A DNA stretch of 64,000 bases, taken from the NCBI RefSeq assembly GCF_019320115.1, contig NC_089591.1:62381798-62445797 (forward strand). The letters are read 5' to 3'. Shown here piece by piece: positions 9,584 to 20,940 of the stretch. The position numbers were made by a program, and so were the translations under genes. A model generated the notes under the pieces. It was not told the origin of the DNA, ran no database searches, and saw nothing but the letters and a program-made list of their open reading frames with translations. The DNA comes from Miscanthus floridulus (Eukaryota > Streptophyta > Magnoliopsida > Poales > Poaceae). Numbering within the stretch: position 1 is the stretch's first letter; each line of letters opens with the position of its first letter.

Positions 9584-11120
9584 AGATGGATTCGATCTAA
9601 TGCATCCTGCTGTGTTACATAGTATTCAGATTAGTTGCTCTTTGGAGAGTAAGATAATAGAAGGTCAGAAAACTGACAAGGGGATATTCCACATCAAAGA
9701 GAAAATAAAAGAGAAGTCGTCTCAACACTTTAAAGTGGATGAACAGGGCGTGTTGTGGTTTGACAACCGTCTTGTGGTTCCTAAGGATCGAGAGCTTAGG
9801 AATAAACTCATGGATGAAGCTCACCTTTCTAAGCTATCTATCCATCCCGGAAGTAGTAAGATGTATCAAGAACTAAGATCTCGTTATTGGTGGACCAAAA
9901 TAAAGAAAGAAATTACAGCATATGTTGTTAGATGTGACACATGTTGTCGAGTGAAAGCAATTCACATGAAACCTACCGGTATGTTGCAACCCTTATCAGT
10001 CCCTAGTTGGAAGTGGGACGATATCAGTATGGATTTTATCACGGGTTTGCCCACTACTCAAAAAGGACATGATTCAATATGGGTAATTGTGGATCGTCTT
10101 ACCAAGACAGCTCATTTCTTGCCTGTCAAAACAGATTATTGACCACCTCAATATGCCGAGAGATATATCGCAGAAATTGTGAGGTTGCATGGTATACCAA
10201 AGACCATAGTATCTGATAGAGGCTCACAGTTCACGGCCCACTTTTGGGAACATTTACACAAAGGTTTAGGAACTAGTTTAATTCGCAGTACCGCTTATCA
10301 TCCTCAGACAGATGGTCAGACTGAACGAGTGAATGCTGTTTTAGAGGATATGTTAAGAGCATGTGTATTGTCTTCTAAAGGATCATGGGAATCATGGTTA
10401 CCGTTAGCTGAATTTTCTTATAATAATAGTTATCAAGAAAGCATTAAGATGGCCCCATTCGAAGCTTTATATGGCAGAAAATGTAGAACACCATTGAATT
10501 GGGTCGAGCCTGGTGATAGAAGGTATTATGGCATTGACTTTGTAGAAGAAGCCGAGAAGAAAGTTCATATTATTCAGCAGAATATGAAAGCTGCCCAATC
10601 ACGTCAGAAAAGCTATGCAGACAAAAGAAGGAGACCCCTTGTATTTGAAGTTGGTGACTATGTTTATCTGAAAGTCACGCCAATGAAGAAGAAAAGGTTT
10701 GGAATCCGAAGAAAGCTTGCTATGAGATTCGTAGGACCATACAAGATCTTGAAACAAAGAGGTCCGGTAGCCTACAAGTTAGAGTTACCAGAGACAATGA
10801 GTACCGTTTTCCCAGTTTTCCATGTATCACATCTCAAGAAATATTTGCGTGTTCCGGAGGAAAGAATAGAACCTCGAGGTATTCAACTCAAATCAGATTT
10901 GGTGTATCGTGAGCAACCAGTCCGGGTGTTAGACACTAAGGAACGTGCTACTCGGAATAGTGTGGTGAAAACATACAAGATACAATGGGATCATCATGAT
11001 GAGGGAGATGCAACTTGGGAAACAGGAGAGTATCTACAAAAAGCTTATGAAGAATTTTATAACAAATGGTTCGTAACCCAAATCTCGGGACGAGATTTTT
11101 ATAAGGGGGGAGGGCTGTAA
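9564..11120 (+). pseudogene. pol: pol part 2: integrase with GPY-type module and chromodomain-like C terminus
   Basis: The integrase is read in a different frame from the RT. It shows the HHCC zinc region (a His pair before SRYWW, then CDTCC), the catalytic core with Asp in SMDF, Asp in VSDRGSQF and Glu in QTERVN, and the GPYKI module. The C terminus (VRVLD...YKIQW...TWE...L) aligns with chromodomains. Compared with HP1, one cage position keeps Trp (IQW), whereas the first is not aromatic and the third appears to be His. This resembles the plant chromodomain class lacking a full aromatic cage. A TGA at 10140-10142 splits the core, and a former CGA is plausible. The frame ends at the start of the 3' LTR. 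Confidence 0.9.
11102..11115 (+). other. Polypurine tract of the Tekay-like element
   Basis: The purine run AAGGGGGGAGGG ends one or two bases before the 3' LTR TG at 11116. This is where plus-strand DNA synthesis is primed in LTR elements. It overlaps the last codons of the integrase frame. Confidence 0.85.
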
Positions 11121-14100
11121 CACCCCGGTGTTATGCCTATATTTAGGCATTGCTAATCATACATATCGTGCATCATCAAGCATCCTAATCATACATGCGT
11201 AATCTTGCATATAACAACTGAAACATTACTTCGAAACATACGAAACATGTTTGTGAAAAGTAAATGATGCATACACTTATTAGAGTTGTTTTGCTCTGAT
11301 TCTTGCTTGCTAGTTGAGTAGAAACTGTTGGTTATGCTTGTAAATCATCTAGAATTGTTTAGCACAATTTTTGGAGCAAGGTTTGTATTCAAATTAATTC
11401 AAAATTTTGCTTCCAAAGTAATTTCCCAAAATTAGGGTTTTGAGTTAAAATTTAACTTTGATTCTATAATTTAAAATCTAGATAGAATTGGACTTTGGTC
11501 ATAAAAGCAAAGTTGTAAGGAATTAAATTCTAAGCAACTTTCATTTTTGGTACATTTTCAAAAGAGGTCATTTTCTTGCTCAAAATAATGTTTGAAAGTT
11601 GGCATTTAAAAATATCTTAAAAATATAAATTGAAAATCTTCATTTCCTTTTTCCTGGGCCGCCGCCTCGTTTCTCGGCCCACGGCCGAAGCTGGCCTAGT
11701 GAAGCCCCATGCCGCGCCAGCTCGCCTCGCCCTGGCCCAGCCCAGCGCGCTGGCCTGCCTCCGCGCTCGCTCGCCCGCTGGCGCGCCGCGTCGTGTCCCG
11801 ACCACGTCAGGGCGCGCTCGCCGCGTGGCCGCCCTGCGCTGGCAACGCCCACCGCGCGGCAGCCATGGCCTGACTCCACCTCCACACGCGCGCCTTCTTC
11901 TGCCCCGTAGCGTTGCCTCCTCCTCATTCCTCCTCCCGCTCTCTCAGCCGCAGAGCAACAGCAGCAGCTCACGCCCGCGCGCACCACGAGCTCGCCACCG
12001 CCGCCGCCGCTGCCTCGACAGCAGCATACCCCTCCCACGCCTCCATTCCCCTGATTCACGCCGCCAGCAGCTCCGCCTAGCCTCCCTGCTTCGCTTACGT
12101 TCGCTTGCAGCCGCCGTCGTCGAGGTAAGAATCAAGCGCGGCCGCCTCCTTCCTCTCCGGCGAGCGCACTGCCGCGGCCAGGTGGCTCGTCACGCCGCCG
12201 AGCCACCTCCACCATCCCAGCCGTTGCGGCTCGGCATGGCGTACATGCTGGCACCACCCGCACCACCGGGAGGGCTTGCCGCCGGTGAGCACCGGCCGGC
12301 GGAGCGCCTCCCCTGCTCTCGGTCGCTGACCAGCAGGGCCCAGCCGTAGTGGCGTGGCCTTTGCCCGGCCGAGCTGGGCCAGGCTGGCTTGGGCCGAGCC
12401 CCGAGCCAGGCCACCGCTCGCCCCTTCGCTCGGACTGAGTAGGCCGATTGTGGCCATGGGCCAGTTCGTTTCCACGGGCTGGCCCAGTAACGTTTAAATG
12501 ATTTGATTTCCATTTATTCTTTATTATTTGAAATCTGAAATGGTTTGAAAAATGTTTGGATGATCAAACTTGCTCCAAATTTGTTGAAACAAATTTTGCT
12601 AGGTTCCTTATCATCAGATCTACTTGGGAAAATTATTGCATGTCATTTTTGGGATACTTTTCTGTAGGATTTTATTTAATCATGAATATTGCTGATAACT
12701 TGAAAAATATGTAGAAAAAATCTATAGGCTTCATAAAAATATGATTCCAAGTTTGTTAATCTTATTATGTAATGTACTTCCTAGGAAAAATATGTTTCAT
12801 GCATGTGCTGTGGGAAAATTTTGAGGTGTAGTTCAAGTACCATTAATGGCTGAATTTTGTTATTTTTGCTAGAGAGCAAACTTTGTATAAAACATGCATG
12901 TGAAAATTTTTGGACAGTCATTATATACCATGAAGAACCTAGGAAAAATAGTAATTCTATTGTTTGACACTTTTCATAGTACAAAGTAATTTCATGCTCA
13001 TTTTTATGCTATAGCTTGTCATTTTTGTGTAGGATAGTTTACTTATCCAAATGCCATGAAATTTTGATGGTAGTCTGTTTAGGGTAGTAGTATGCTACTG
13101 TAATTTTCTCAGATTTTTAGGAGCATCATAAATATAGGTTGCTATTCAAACCTATTATTAATCAGGGTTTAAGCAAGTGTTGCTTTAAGTGTGATTAAGA
13201 AATTAGTAAAGCTTTGGTGTATCTTTGAAGCATTCCATAAGGTATGTTAACTTAACATATTAGTAGTAGAAGAGAATACAGTAGATGACATGTGCTTGTA
13301 GTATAGTCCTTGGATGATGTTGACTACCTTGCATTTCAACATATCCATTGCATTCATCTCCTTCGATGCACCGTGTGCATAATCACTTACGCGCATTGCA
13401 TCATACAGGATCGCAAACCGAGAACCCAGTCGTCATACCCGAGGAGCAGCTCGAGGTGCAGCAACAGGAAGTGCCAGAAGCCGACGAGGAGGACGTTGAG
13501 GAACTTCCGGAGTGCCCCGATCACCGTCCGAGCTCCTTCGAGAGAGGCAAGCCCCTAGAGCATTTTTCTCCCGGTTTGCAATTATTTAATTAAATACTTT
13601 ACTTTAAATTGATGCATTACGTTCAGGAGTTGTTTGCAACCGTTGCTGCATTATACCTTGCTTACCTTTGTTATACTATATCCTTGTTACCCTGGTATCC
13701 GCAGTCGAGTCAATGCTTAGCTGGCTTAGACCGGTAGAAGTCGAGTGATTTCCTGTCACCTGCGAGCTATAGGTGGTTACCTGGATCTGCTTGGATGACT
13801 ATGAAGTCATGGTATAACTAGGTGTTAAATGAAGTTGAGACCGGACGGAGACTTGCAGAGTTTTGGACTGTAGTGCTTCCGTCTGTGTCGATTAAGGACC
13901 GACCGTTGTTGGGCCTCGAGTCATGTTGAACGCATGCCTTACATTTAGCTGGTCGGATAAAGTACCTTCCGACCACAAAGCTGGGAGATTTTTCGGGCCG
14001 AGTAGATTGCCCGCAACGCACTATACCGGAGCAGGTGTGGTAGGACATGGGGGCGGGATGATAAGACCAAAGTGCAGTCGGTCGGCCCCCGGGTACATGT

Positions 14101-15016
14101 GGTTCCTGGCAAACTCGAGATTCCTGGAAAGTTGACTCGGTGATCAATATCTCACTTTAGCGGGTGAGTGAGGTTTATGTAAGGAATAAATCACCAGCTG
14201 GTTAGGAATCGATTCGAATCGCCATCGCTCCTGGATAGTGAGCACTTGACTTGAGTTACTTCATCGTAGTAATGATTATGGAACACTAGGACAATTATAA
14301 TGAATATGACAGTATGGAAGTTGCTTAATGATCATTGGTTATCATTATCTGCTTAATCACATGTTTACTCTAGTATAGGTGCAAATCTAGTCGACAGGAT
14401 AATAACAATTAACTTGACAATAATGCTTTTGAAAAGGTTCTTGAAATACTAAAATGCTTCTTTTTGCAAATGAGTCAGCTACCCTACTATAAAGCCCTTC
14501 ATAATCCTTGGTGTCAATTATTTTCGGTTATGTCGGGTAAGTCTGGCTGAGTACCTTCTTGTACTTAGGGTTTTATTCCCACTTGTTGCAGATGGGCAGA
14601 TGTATTACGACTACTGTATCAACTGCCTTTATCCTGCGATGGGTGATGCTTAGGACCATGGGCATGGTCATTCCTTACGTCTCATCTGATGCTTTTGTTG
14701 GAGACGATCATCCGCTGGCACTATATTTCAACTCTGCGTGTGTGTGTGTGATTTGAACAAAAGACTTCCGCTACTTTCATTCGAACTGGTTTGTAATAAC
14801 TATGTTGAAACTCTGATGTATTTGAGATTGCGAACTTTTATGTAATATGTGATGGTGACCGCTAAACTTATTACGATCATGGCTGGGACACGAGTTGGTT
14901 TGAAATCCTTTGTGATTTCACGGACTACCGGGTTATACGGGCTTAAGTTTGTCAATCGTCTGCTCTGGTGGATGATTTTCTTACTTAATTTCGTATAATT
15001 GGTCGGTTCTGTCACA
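11116..15016 (+). repeat. 3' LTR of the Tekay-like element
   Basis: This 3901-bp copy is collinear with the 5' LTR. The 7-bp length difference is explained by one 9-bp deletion (near 13446) and two single-base insertions, near 12050 and 13556. Substitutions are concentrated in the GC-rich island, and many are C/T or G/A. The copy ends GTCACA, and the flanking sequence at 15017 is unrelated to what lies left of the 5' LTR. Confidence 0.93.
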
Positions 15017-15384
15017 ACCGCAGTACCGAGCGAGCAACCGAGAGCGACGACGGTGGAGCGATGGCGCCGTCGCCGGCGTGCGTGCTCCCCGGCGGGTGAG
15101 CGCGCCGCCGTCGAGCGGCCTGGCTACGGCGCCCCCTTGGCCAGAGCCCGACGAGCAGCGCCCCGGCTCAACATTCTTTTCCCCGTGCATCGGCGAGGCA
15201 GTATCGCTGCGCAGCGGTGAGTAGGCCACCCCTTCCCCTTCTTCCCCTTTGGCTTTGCTTCTCTATCGGTGCTCGGATTCAACCGATTTGGGATGGGGAT
15301 CGAAGTGAGGGTTAGGGTTTTACTGTTGTTCTTTTTCCCGAATTGATTGCGGGTTTTAGAGTTCGGTTTAAACGTGAAACCGAG

Positions 15385-15520
15385 CCCTCCTTCTTTCTTT
15401 AACCCAGTTAGGGTTAGGGTTCATCCGAACCCTCCTTTCTTTAACCCAGTTAGGGTTAGGGTTCATCCGAACCCTTCTTTCTTTAACCCAGTTAGGGTTA
15501 GGGTTCGACTTTCTTCCGAG
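15385..15520. repeat. Three copies of a 42-bp tandem repeat containing telomere-like GGGTTAGGGTT
   Basis: The block AACCCAGTTAGGGTTAGGG starts at 15401, 15443 and 15485, giving a period of 42 bp. Each unit has a CTTTCTTT tract before the telomere-like heptamer pairs and CATCCGAACCCT after them (the third copy diverges after GGGTT). It lies in the leader of the minus-strand LTR element. It is not a telomere, since the heptamers occur only in pairs. Confidence 0.85.
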
Positions 15521-15582
15521 ACCCCTTCTTTTCTCAGATCCGAAAGGATCTAAACTGATAAGCTAGATCTATACCTAAACCT

Positions 15583-15595
15583 GGCTCTGGTACCA
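15583..15595 (-). other. Primer binding site of the minus-strand LTR element
   Basis: The minus strand reads TGGTACCAGAGCC, a one-base variant of the tRNA-Met PBS, one base from the LTR end at 15597. Confidence 0.7.
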
Positions 15596-15596
15596 T

Positions 15597-16093
15597 TGTT
15601 AAAACTGTTGAATCGCGAGGACCATAGATCTAATCGGGGTGCTTGATGAAACAAAGACCTAGAACACGTTCTAGTGCAACGATAGAGGGACAGAGAGAGG
15701 TGGATGAGGTCTGACGAACCTGACACCGCGGAGGGGTTAGATCCAGAGGCCTCCATCGGGTTCGTTGGCGAAGTCTGCGCACGGGCAGCGACGGTCGGGG
15801 AAGATGTGTCGGAGATGCGGTGCCGGCGGTGAAGATCGATGACGGCACAGTGCTGTGGCGGAGGTACTTCCCGTCACTGGCTGCGCCCCTCACTTAGATC
15901 GGGTTTAGGGTTTGTCGGTGGGGAGCTCGGCTCAGGCGAACCTCGTGATAAGAGCCGCCGGCCCCCATCTCTTTTTATAGCGCAGGGTGACATGGGCCCT
16001 CCAGCCATGGTGGGATAGACGCCCCCGATCAGGACGCGAATCAAAGGTCCAACTAGGCCGTTGGGTCCAGTTAGGTTAGAGATCAATCTAACA
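15597..16093 (-). repeat. LTR (497 bp) of the minus-strand LTR element
   Basis: The copy is bounded by TG and CA and adjoins a PBS on its lower-coordinate side, so it is the 5' LTR of an element read on the minus strand. At its upper side it abuts LINE sequence directly, indicating insertion into the LINE. The second LTR is not in the window. Confidence 0.68.
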
Positions 16094-18195
16094 AATGAAG
16101 CTCTGAAGAATCAGTTGGATGCCATCATTCTCTTGAGGAAGATTGTCAGTTCTCATAGAAGGGGTGAAAGAGAACCATACCTCCCGCGGAAGGTCGCAGT
16201 GAAAGAACAGGTGGGCATCATCTTCCACAGCCCCGCAGGTGGAGCAATGTTTATCTATGTGAGTTGAATACCTGGCTGCTCTCTCTCTGCAGTGGCAAGA
16301 GCTCGACGAATAAGCCTCCAAGTGAATGCTTTGATTATGGGTGGAAGAGCCCTGCTTTTCCACGCTTGCCTAAGGATCTGGCTAGCTTGGGGAAGAATGC
16401 TCCTAGAGCCCTGTTGTGGGAGTTGAATGAAGTTTTGGGCAGAGAGGTGCTTGTAGATATCCTTAGTGGTGGAGATGCCATTCCAAGAAGGCATCCAACG
16501 AAGAATATCCTGATGATCATTAGGAACTGGCCGAACAGAGGTGATATCCTTAGTGGTGGCCGAACAGAGGTGATGGCTTTGGCCGTAGTTAACTTGGCTC
16601 TGAACTTGTTGATGATGAATTCGTAAGCCTTGTTCCTGTCATTGTGGTTGAAGATGATGGGGTGACCCAGATGCAAGGTATTAGGAAGAAGATTAGGGAC
16701 AAGGAAAATTTCCTTGATCTGAGCTTTGGTGTGGCTGTCAACATTTTTACTAAAGAGGATAGAGGATTTGTGGATGTCAGGAGTTTGACCAGAGGAGCTG
16801 CAAAAAGTCTTTCATGATGCGGCAGATGGTAGAGGCTTCATGCAAAGTAGCAGCACCACAGAGAATTAGATCATCAGCAGAGAGCAAGGAGTGGATGGGG
16901 CGACAGTCAGGTCCCAGCTTGATACCCGACAAGTTGGATTGTTGGAGTTCATTACGAAGGCGAATGGAGAGCTCATTGATGGCCACCACGAAAAGGTAAG
17001 GAGAGAGGGGACACCCTTGACGAATTCCCCTCTGGGAAGAAAACTGAGCTGTGGGCTGACCATTCACAAGGACGGAGAAAGTCGGGGTGGAAATGCAGGC
17101 ATGGATCAGGCTGATGAAGGTAGTAGGGAAATCCATTATGTGAAGCGCAGCAACGATGAAGTCCTAGCTGATGCGATCGAAGGCCTTGGCAAGATCTATC
17201 TTAAGAAGGAAACCCTTATAGTTCCAACTCCTAAGATTGAAAGAATGGATGATTTTCTGAGTGATGACAATGTTAGAAGAGATGTGCATATTCTTAATAA
17301 AAGCCGCTTGGGCATTGTCAATGAACCCTGAAAGATGAGATTTAAGTCTATCCGCTAGAGATTTAGCGATGACTTTATAAATAACATTACACAAACTGAT
17401 CGGTCTGAAATCTTGGGGAATCATGGGCTGCATTTTCTTGGGGATGAGATCAATATTAGTTCTGTTGAGATCATTGGGGAGGACAGCCGTAGTGTAGAAA
17501 TTTGTTACCAGAGTGTGGACGTCGTCAGCAATCCAAGGCCAGGCCGATTTATAGAAGGCTACATTGAGACCGTCAGGCCCAGGGGAGGCGTTGCTGCGCA
17601 TGTTCTTGATGATGGAGTGAAATTCCGTCTTGTCAGGGACGGAGTTGATACGCTGAGTAGACTGGAGAGACATCACCTGTTGCCCTGCATTGATGTGGTT
17701 AAGAGTATGAACAGCGGCATTAGTAGTTGCTTGAGTTGGGATTAGAGAAAATGTCCTAGAAGTAAGCCATTAGTGTAGCTGAAAGCTGGTCATGAGTGGT
17801 TGAATCAGAGCCATCGGGTTTTGAAGGTAGGTGATCCGGTTCTTCCTGGTTCTTTTGACAATCGACTGATGGAAGAATGAAGTGTTGCGGTCGCCATGAA
17901 GTGCCCAGTTTTTTTGCACGTTGGTGATGAAATTCTTTGTCCTTCGGCAAGGAGCTGATGGTGCTGGTCGGTGAGTTGGGCTTGAAGACTGAAGTCTTGC
18001 TGACGTGGTGGTTTGGTTTGCTCTTGGAGAAGTTGATCTTCCACCATGGCTAGCTGATTCGAAAGCTTGGGTTTGGCTCTACGCCATTTTTTGAGGTCAG
18101 CAGCAAGGTATTCGGTTTTTTGGTAGAAGGGTTTGTTGGCTGACCGACCTCAGCTAGTTTTAGCTACCTCTTCGTGATCCTGTTCCCTAAGCCAT
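16094..18195 (-). pseudogene. L1-type LINE, reverse transcriptase and zf-RVT region, 5' truncated and decayed
   Basis: Read on the minus strand, the fragment starts near 18195 in the linker between endonuclease and RT (ADLKKWRRAKPKLSNQL, then GDRNTSFFHQS near 17890). It continues into a non-LTR RT at about 17676-16777 with SPGPDGLN, FRPISLCNVIYKV, IDLAKAFD and RQGCPLSPYLF. The catalytic box reads SADD where FADD is usual. Near 16250-16100 is the zf-RVT domain (HCSTCGAVEDDAHLFFHC). Several stops and frameshifts separate these blocks. The endonuclease is absent. The 3' end is cut by the LTR at 16093, so no poly(A) or target duplication is visible. A short duplication of GATATCCTTAGTGGTGG lies near 16457 and 16544. 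Confidence 0.85.
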
Positions 18196-18416
18196 CAATT
18201 TTCAAAACGGAAAGGTTTATTAGTTTGTTGTCTGGTAGAATTGAGAAGTGTTAGAATGGGAAGCATGGTCACTGCGAAGCATAGGAAGATGGTACACAGT
18301 CGTCCGTGGATACACTGTGCACCATTCAGCATTTGCAAGACATCGATCGAGGCGTTGGAAGGTGGGCGCAGTGCTGAAACACTGGTTGGTCCAAGTATAA
18401 GCCGGTCCAAGTTTGA

Positions 18417-18686
18417 GGGCGTTCCCAACAACAACTTTGCTTACGTGGAGGGGAGAGAATACGTAGAAAACTGCTCGCTAGCGCTTCCCTCCTCTCCTGC
18501 CTCGCTCGGTTCCAAAAAAAAATCTACCGTCTGTGTTGCACGACCCCACTTCCCTCCGTACCATGCTACTGACAGTTTTTTTTTATTTCTACGGAGCCGG
18601 CGGTTTGACTAACTGAAGTTGATTTGTTGCGAGAGAAAAACGCTTTTCCATAAGTCGTGGCTGATAAGTTCTCCTTGAGAACGCCC
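18417..18686. mobile_element. Small TIR element (MITE-like), GGGCGTTC termini
   Basis: GGGCGTTC at 18417 is mirrored by GAACGCCC ending at 18686, and the match continues imperfectly for about 19 bases. The 270-bp interior has no coding frame of note. Flanking triplets are TGA and TTA, so a Tourist-type 3-bp duplication is only approximate. It resembles the element at 19342. Confidence 0.6.
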
Positions 18687-18689
18687 TTA

Positions 18690-19338
18690 GAGCGTCAGCA
18701 ATGTATTTTGCCTGCCTCGGTAGGAATGTGGGCCCAAGGAACAGCGTAGTAATTCCCCCACTCACGCAATGTTTATCCGGTAAGAAGGTGGGCCCTGCAA
18801 TAGATAAATCAGGCATCCAACTCCAACCTCCTCCTGCGCTCGTTCGGTTGTCAGGACAACGACGCCAGGAAAAAGAAATTATAATTCATCTTACCAGGTA
18901 GTAGCGTTGCTGCCGATATCAACTATTACCTGCTCTTCTACTACCCTTCGTAGTGTATCTTACTACCCTCTTCTTACCTCCCATTGTGGACCTTATTAGG
19001 CCAGGCTTAGGGTATGCCACACCATCCCCGATTCCCCGTGTAACCCACTCGTGAGATTTTGTAACTACAATTCAAACATTGTTGCTAGAGGAAACCAAGT
19101 CCTACTTTTGCTGATGTTTGATTTGATTTGGAGATAAGAGTGTCTTCTCCTTCGGAAATATTTTCCTATAGACATGGTAACTTCATTCCTAAAAAAAACA
19201 GTGGACAAGATTGTCTCTCCTCTACCGTGTGAATCTCTGCCGCTCGTCAACTAGTTAGCCCTGCCACACGCTCGTTGGCCCGTTGCCCATTCAACTATCT
19301 ATTCACTCGGTTAACTCTGCCCACCGTCTACTAGAAAA
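18690..19338. other. Intergenic stretch, nothing recognised
   Basis: I see no gene, RNA gene or clean repeat. There is a pyrimidine-rich region near 18920-18990 with several CTACTACC-like words, and a stretch starting GAGCGTCAGCAATG at 18691 that could be a decayed MITE end. Confidence 0.4.
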
Positions 19339-19341
19339 TAA

Positions 19342-19670
19342 GGGCGTCCTCAACGGTGTATAAATAGCGAGTCTATATGAAAAACCTCATGGGTCCGTGC
19401 AAAGACAGGGCATTGCGCTAGCGACTCACTCCTAGCTAGGCTCGCACGTTCTTCAAGAAGACCTCCTTACAGTTTCTACATTTACGTAGTCTGATGTCTG
19501 TTTTTTTATTCTCCATTCTCCATGTTCACTTGAACCGTTTATCAGTCATCTTACCGTTTTTTTCTCTCACAACAAAACAGCATCAGTCGACTTATCATCC
19601 ACAGAAACCATCAGCCGAACAGGGCGATTGTATCTTGGCTGGCGACTTCTCTGTCCCATTGCGGACGCCC
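19342..19670. mobile_element. Tourist-like MITE with TAA target duplication
   Basis: GGGCGTCC at 19342-19349 is mirrored by GGACGCCC at 19663-19670, and both ends are flanked by TAA. The 329-bp length, TIR sequence and 3-bp TAA/TTA duplication fit the Tourist/PIF-Harbinger MITE class. It has no coding capacity. The ends are close to those of the element at 18417, so both may be mobilised by one transposase. Confidence 0.75.
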
Positions 19671-19785
19671 TAAGGCACATGAAAAGAGAATGACAGGTGA
19701 AGTAATTGGCTTGTGGGGCCACTGACTACTGACACTATTGGTGTAAAAACTATCTTTCTATCTCTAAAAAAATTAGGATTGATTT

Positions 19786-20438
19786 AGTGTGTGTTTGGTT
19801 TGGGAACCAAATGAAATGGGTTGGTTCTATGCTATTTTTTTTTAGTTGGATTGAACCCATCTCACATTGAGTTAAAGGTACGGGTTATCTTAGTTTTTTA
19901 TTAGTTTAAAGGCAAATGGATGCGGGTTCAGGACTCTAATGTGTGAGCCCAACGTGTAATCTTATTTCTCTTTCTTCTTCCTCTATCTCTGTCGCCGTCA
20001 CGTCGCCTAGTCAGCACCCGCCGCTGCCCGAACACACCATGACGCCACCTCTGCACACATCACCGCCTAACCATGCCGCTCTGCCCATAGGAGCTCCACG
20101 GCTCTCACGAGCTTCGCTCACTAGAGCGCCGCCGCTCCTCCAAGCTCTAGCTGCGGGAGCTCCGCCACGCCCCCCGACGCTGCACCGAGCTCCGTCACAC
20201 CCTAAAGGTCCTCTTGTCGGAGCTCCATCCCCGAGCAGCGTCCCCAATTGTCGTCGACCGTGTTCGCGAAGTGGGTTTGTCTTGTTTCTCCAATTTGGAG
20301 GAATAGGATGAAGCTGTATTTAGAGAGAATATTTCCTTTGTAGGATGAATCTAACCCACTGCTCCTTAGACAAATATAGAAAAAAAATTGATCCAACTCA
20401 CTGTAATCCACTTGAACCCTTGAACCAAACACAACACT
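19786..20438. mobile_element. TIR element with GTGTTTGGTT termini
   Basis: AGTGTGTGTTTGGTTTGG at the left is mirrored by AACCAAACAC and ACACT at the right. The TGTTTGGTT-type terminus is common in grass PIF/Harbinger and hAT small elements. The GC-rich middle (20000-20270) has open frames on both strands without recognisable domains. The exact ends are uncertain. Confidence 0.6.
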
Positions 20439-20480
20439 TCTCTTGTCCAAAACACTAGGGCACACTACAAGATTCTGGTT

Positions 20481-20940
20481 CTTTGCCGAGTGCAGGCCGC
20501 ACTCGGCAAAGCCCGCTTTACACTCGGCAAAGGCTTTGCCGAGTGCCGCACTCGGCAAAGAGCACTCGGCAAAGAATTCGTCGGCAAAGAATTCTTTGCC
20601 GAGTGCCACCTGTCGGGCACTCGGCAAAGCCTTTGCCGAGTGCCATTTCAGCACTCGGCAAAGTTAACGTCCACCGTCATCTGTCGGTTTCTTTGCCGAG
20701 TGCTGACATGGCAGGCACTCGACAAAGAGTTTTTAATTTTTTTTAAAAAAAATAATATTTGCCGAGTGCCGCTCTGACAGGCACTCGGCAAAGTAATTTT
20801 TTTGGAAACAATCTTTGCCGAGTGCTGACACTCGGCAAACTTATGGTCACTTTGCCGAGTGCCGTGTCAGCACTCGGCAAAGCTGTTGTGCTGGAAAAAA
20901 CTTCCCCAGCTTTGCCGAGTGTTTGCACTCGGCAAATCTG
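20481..20940. repeat. CACTA left subterminal repeat array
   Basis: About twenty copies of CACTCGGCAAAG or its complement are packed into about 460 bp, many as closely spaced inverted pairs able to form hairpins. In En/Spm, words of this size are the binding sites for TNPA. The minor variants CACTCGACAAAG and CACTCGGCAAAC are present. Confidence 0.92.

Larger units (their letters stand above)
537..15016 (+). mobile_element. Tekay/Del-like Ty3/gypsy LTR retrotransposon (chromovirus)
   Basis: This is a 14.5-kb element with two LTRs of 3908 and 3901 bp, both starting TGTAACACCCCGGTG and ending GTCACA. Between them lie a tRNA-Met PBS, an extra ORF, gag, protease-RT-RNase H, integrase with a GPY-type module and a chromodomain-like C terminus, and a polypurine tract. 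Gene order, very long LTRs and the chromodomain region place it in the Tekay/Del group. The flanking five bases (TTCGC at the left, ACCGC at the right) do not match, so no target duplication is visible. By eye the LTRs differ at several dozen sites, roughly 1-2 percent, which suggests a fairly young but not brand-new insertion. Confidence 0.93.
15017..16093 (-). mobile_element. Fragment of a minus-strand LTR retrotransposon (LTR, PBS and leader)
   Basis: On the minus strand a 497-bp LTR (TGTTAG...TTAACA) is followed by one base and then a tRNA-Met-like PBS (TGGTACCAGAGCC). About 570 bp of leader follow, until the sequence is cut by the chromovirus LTR at 15016. No gag or pol is present, so superfamily assignment is uncertain; LTR size and PBS fit copia or a non-autonomous element. 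The GC-rich stretch 15017-15229 has short frames on both strands but no recognisable domain. Confidence 0.65.

Noticed and set aside
15385..15520. Interstitial telomere or telomere end
   Set aside because: The heptamer occurs only in pairs inside a 42-bp unit and is within a retroelement leader.
20481..20940. CRISPR-like array
   Set aside because: The short words occur in both orientations at irregular spacing and belong to CACTA transposon ends in a plant genome.
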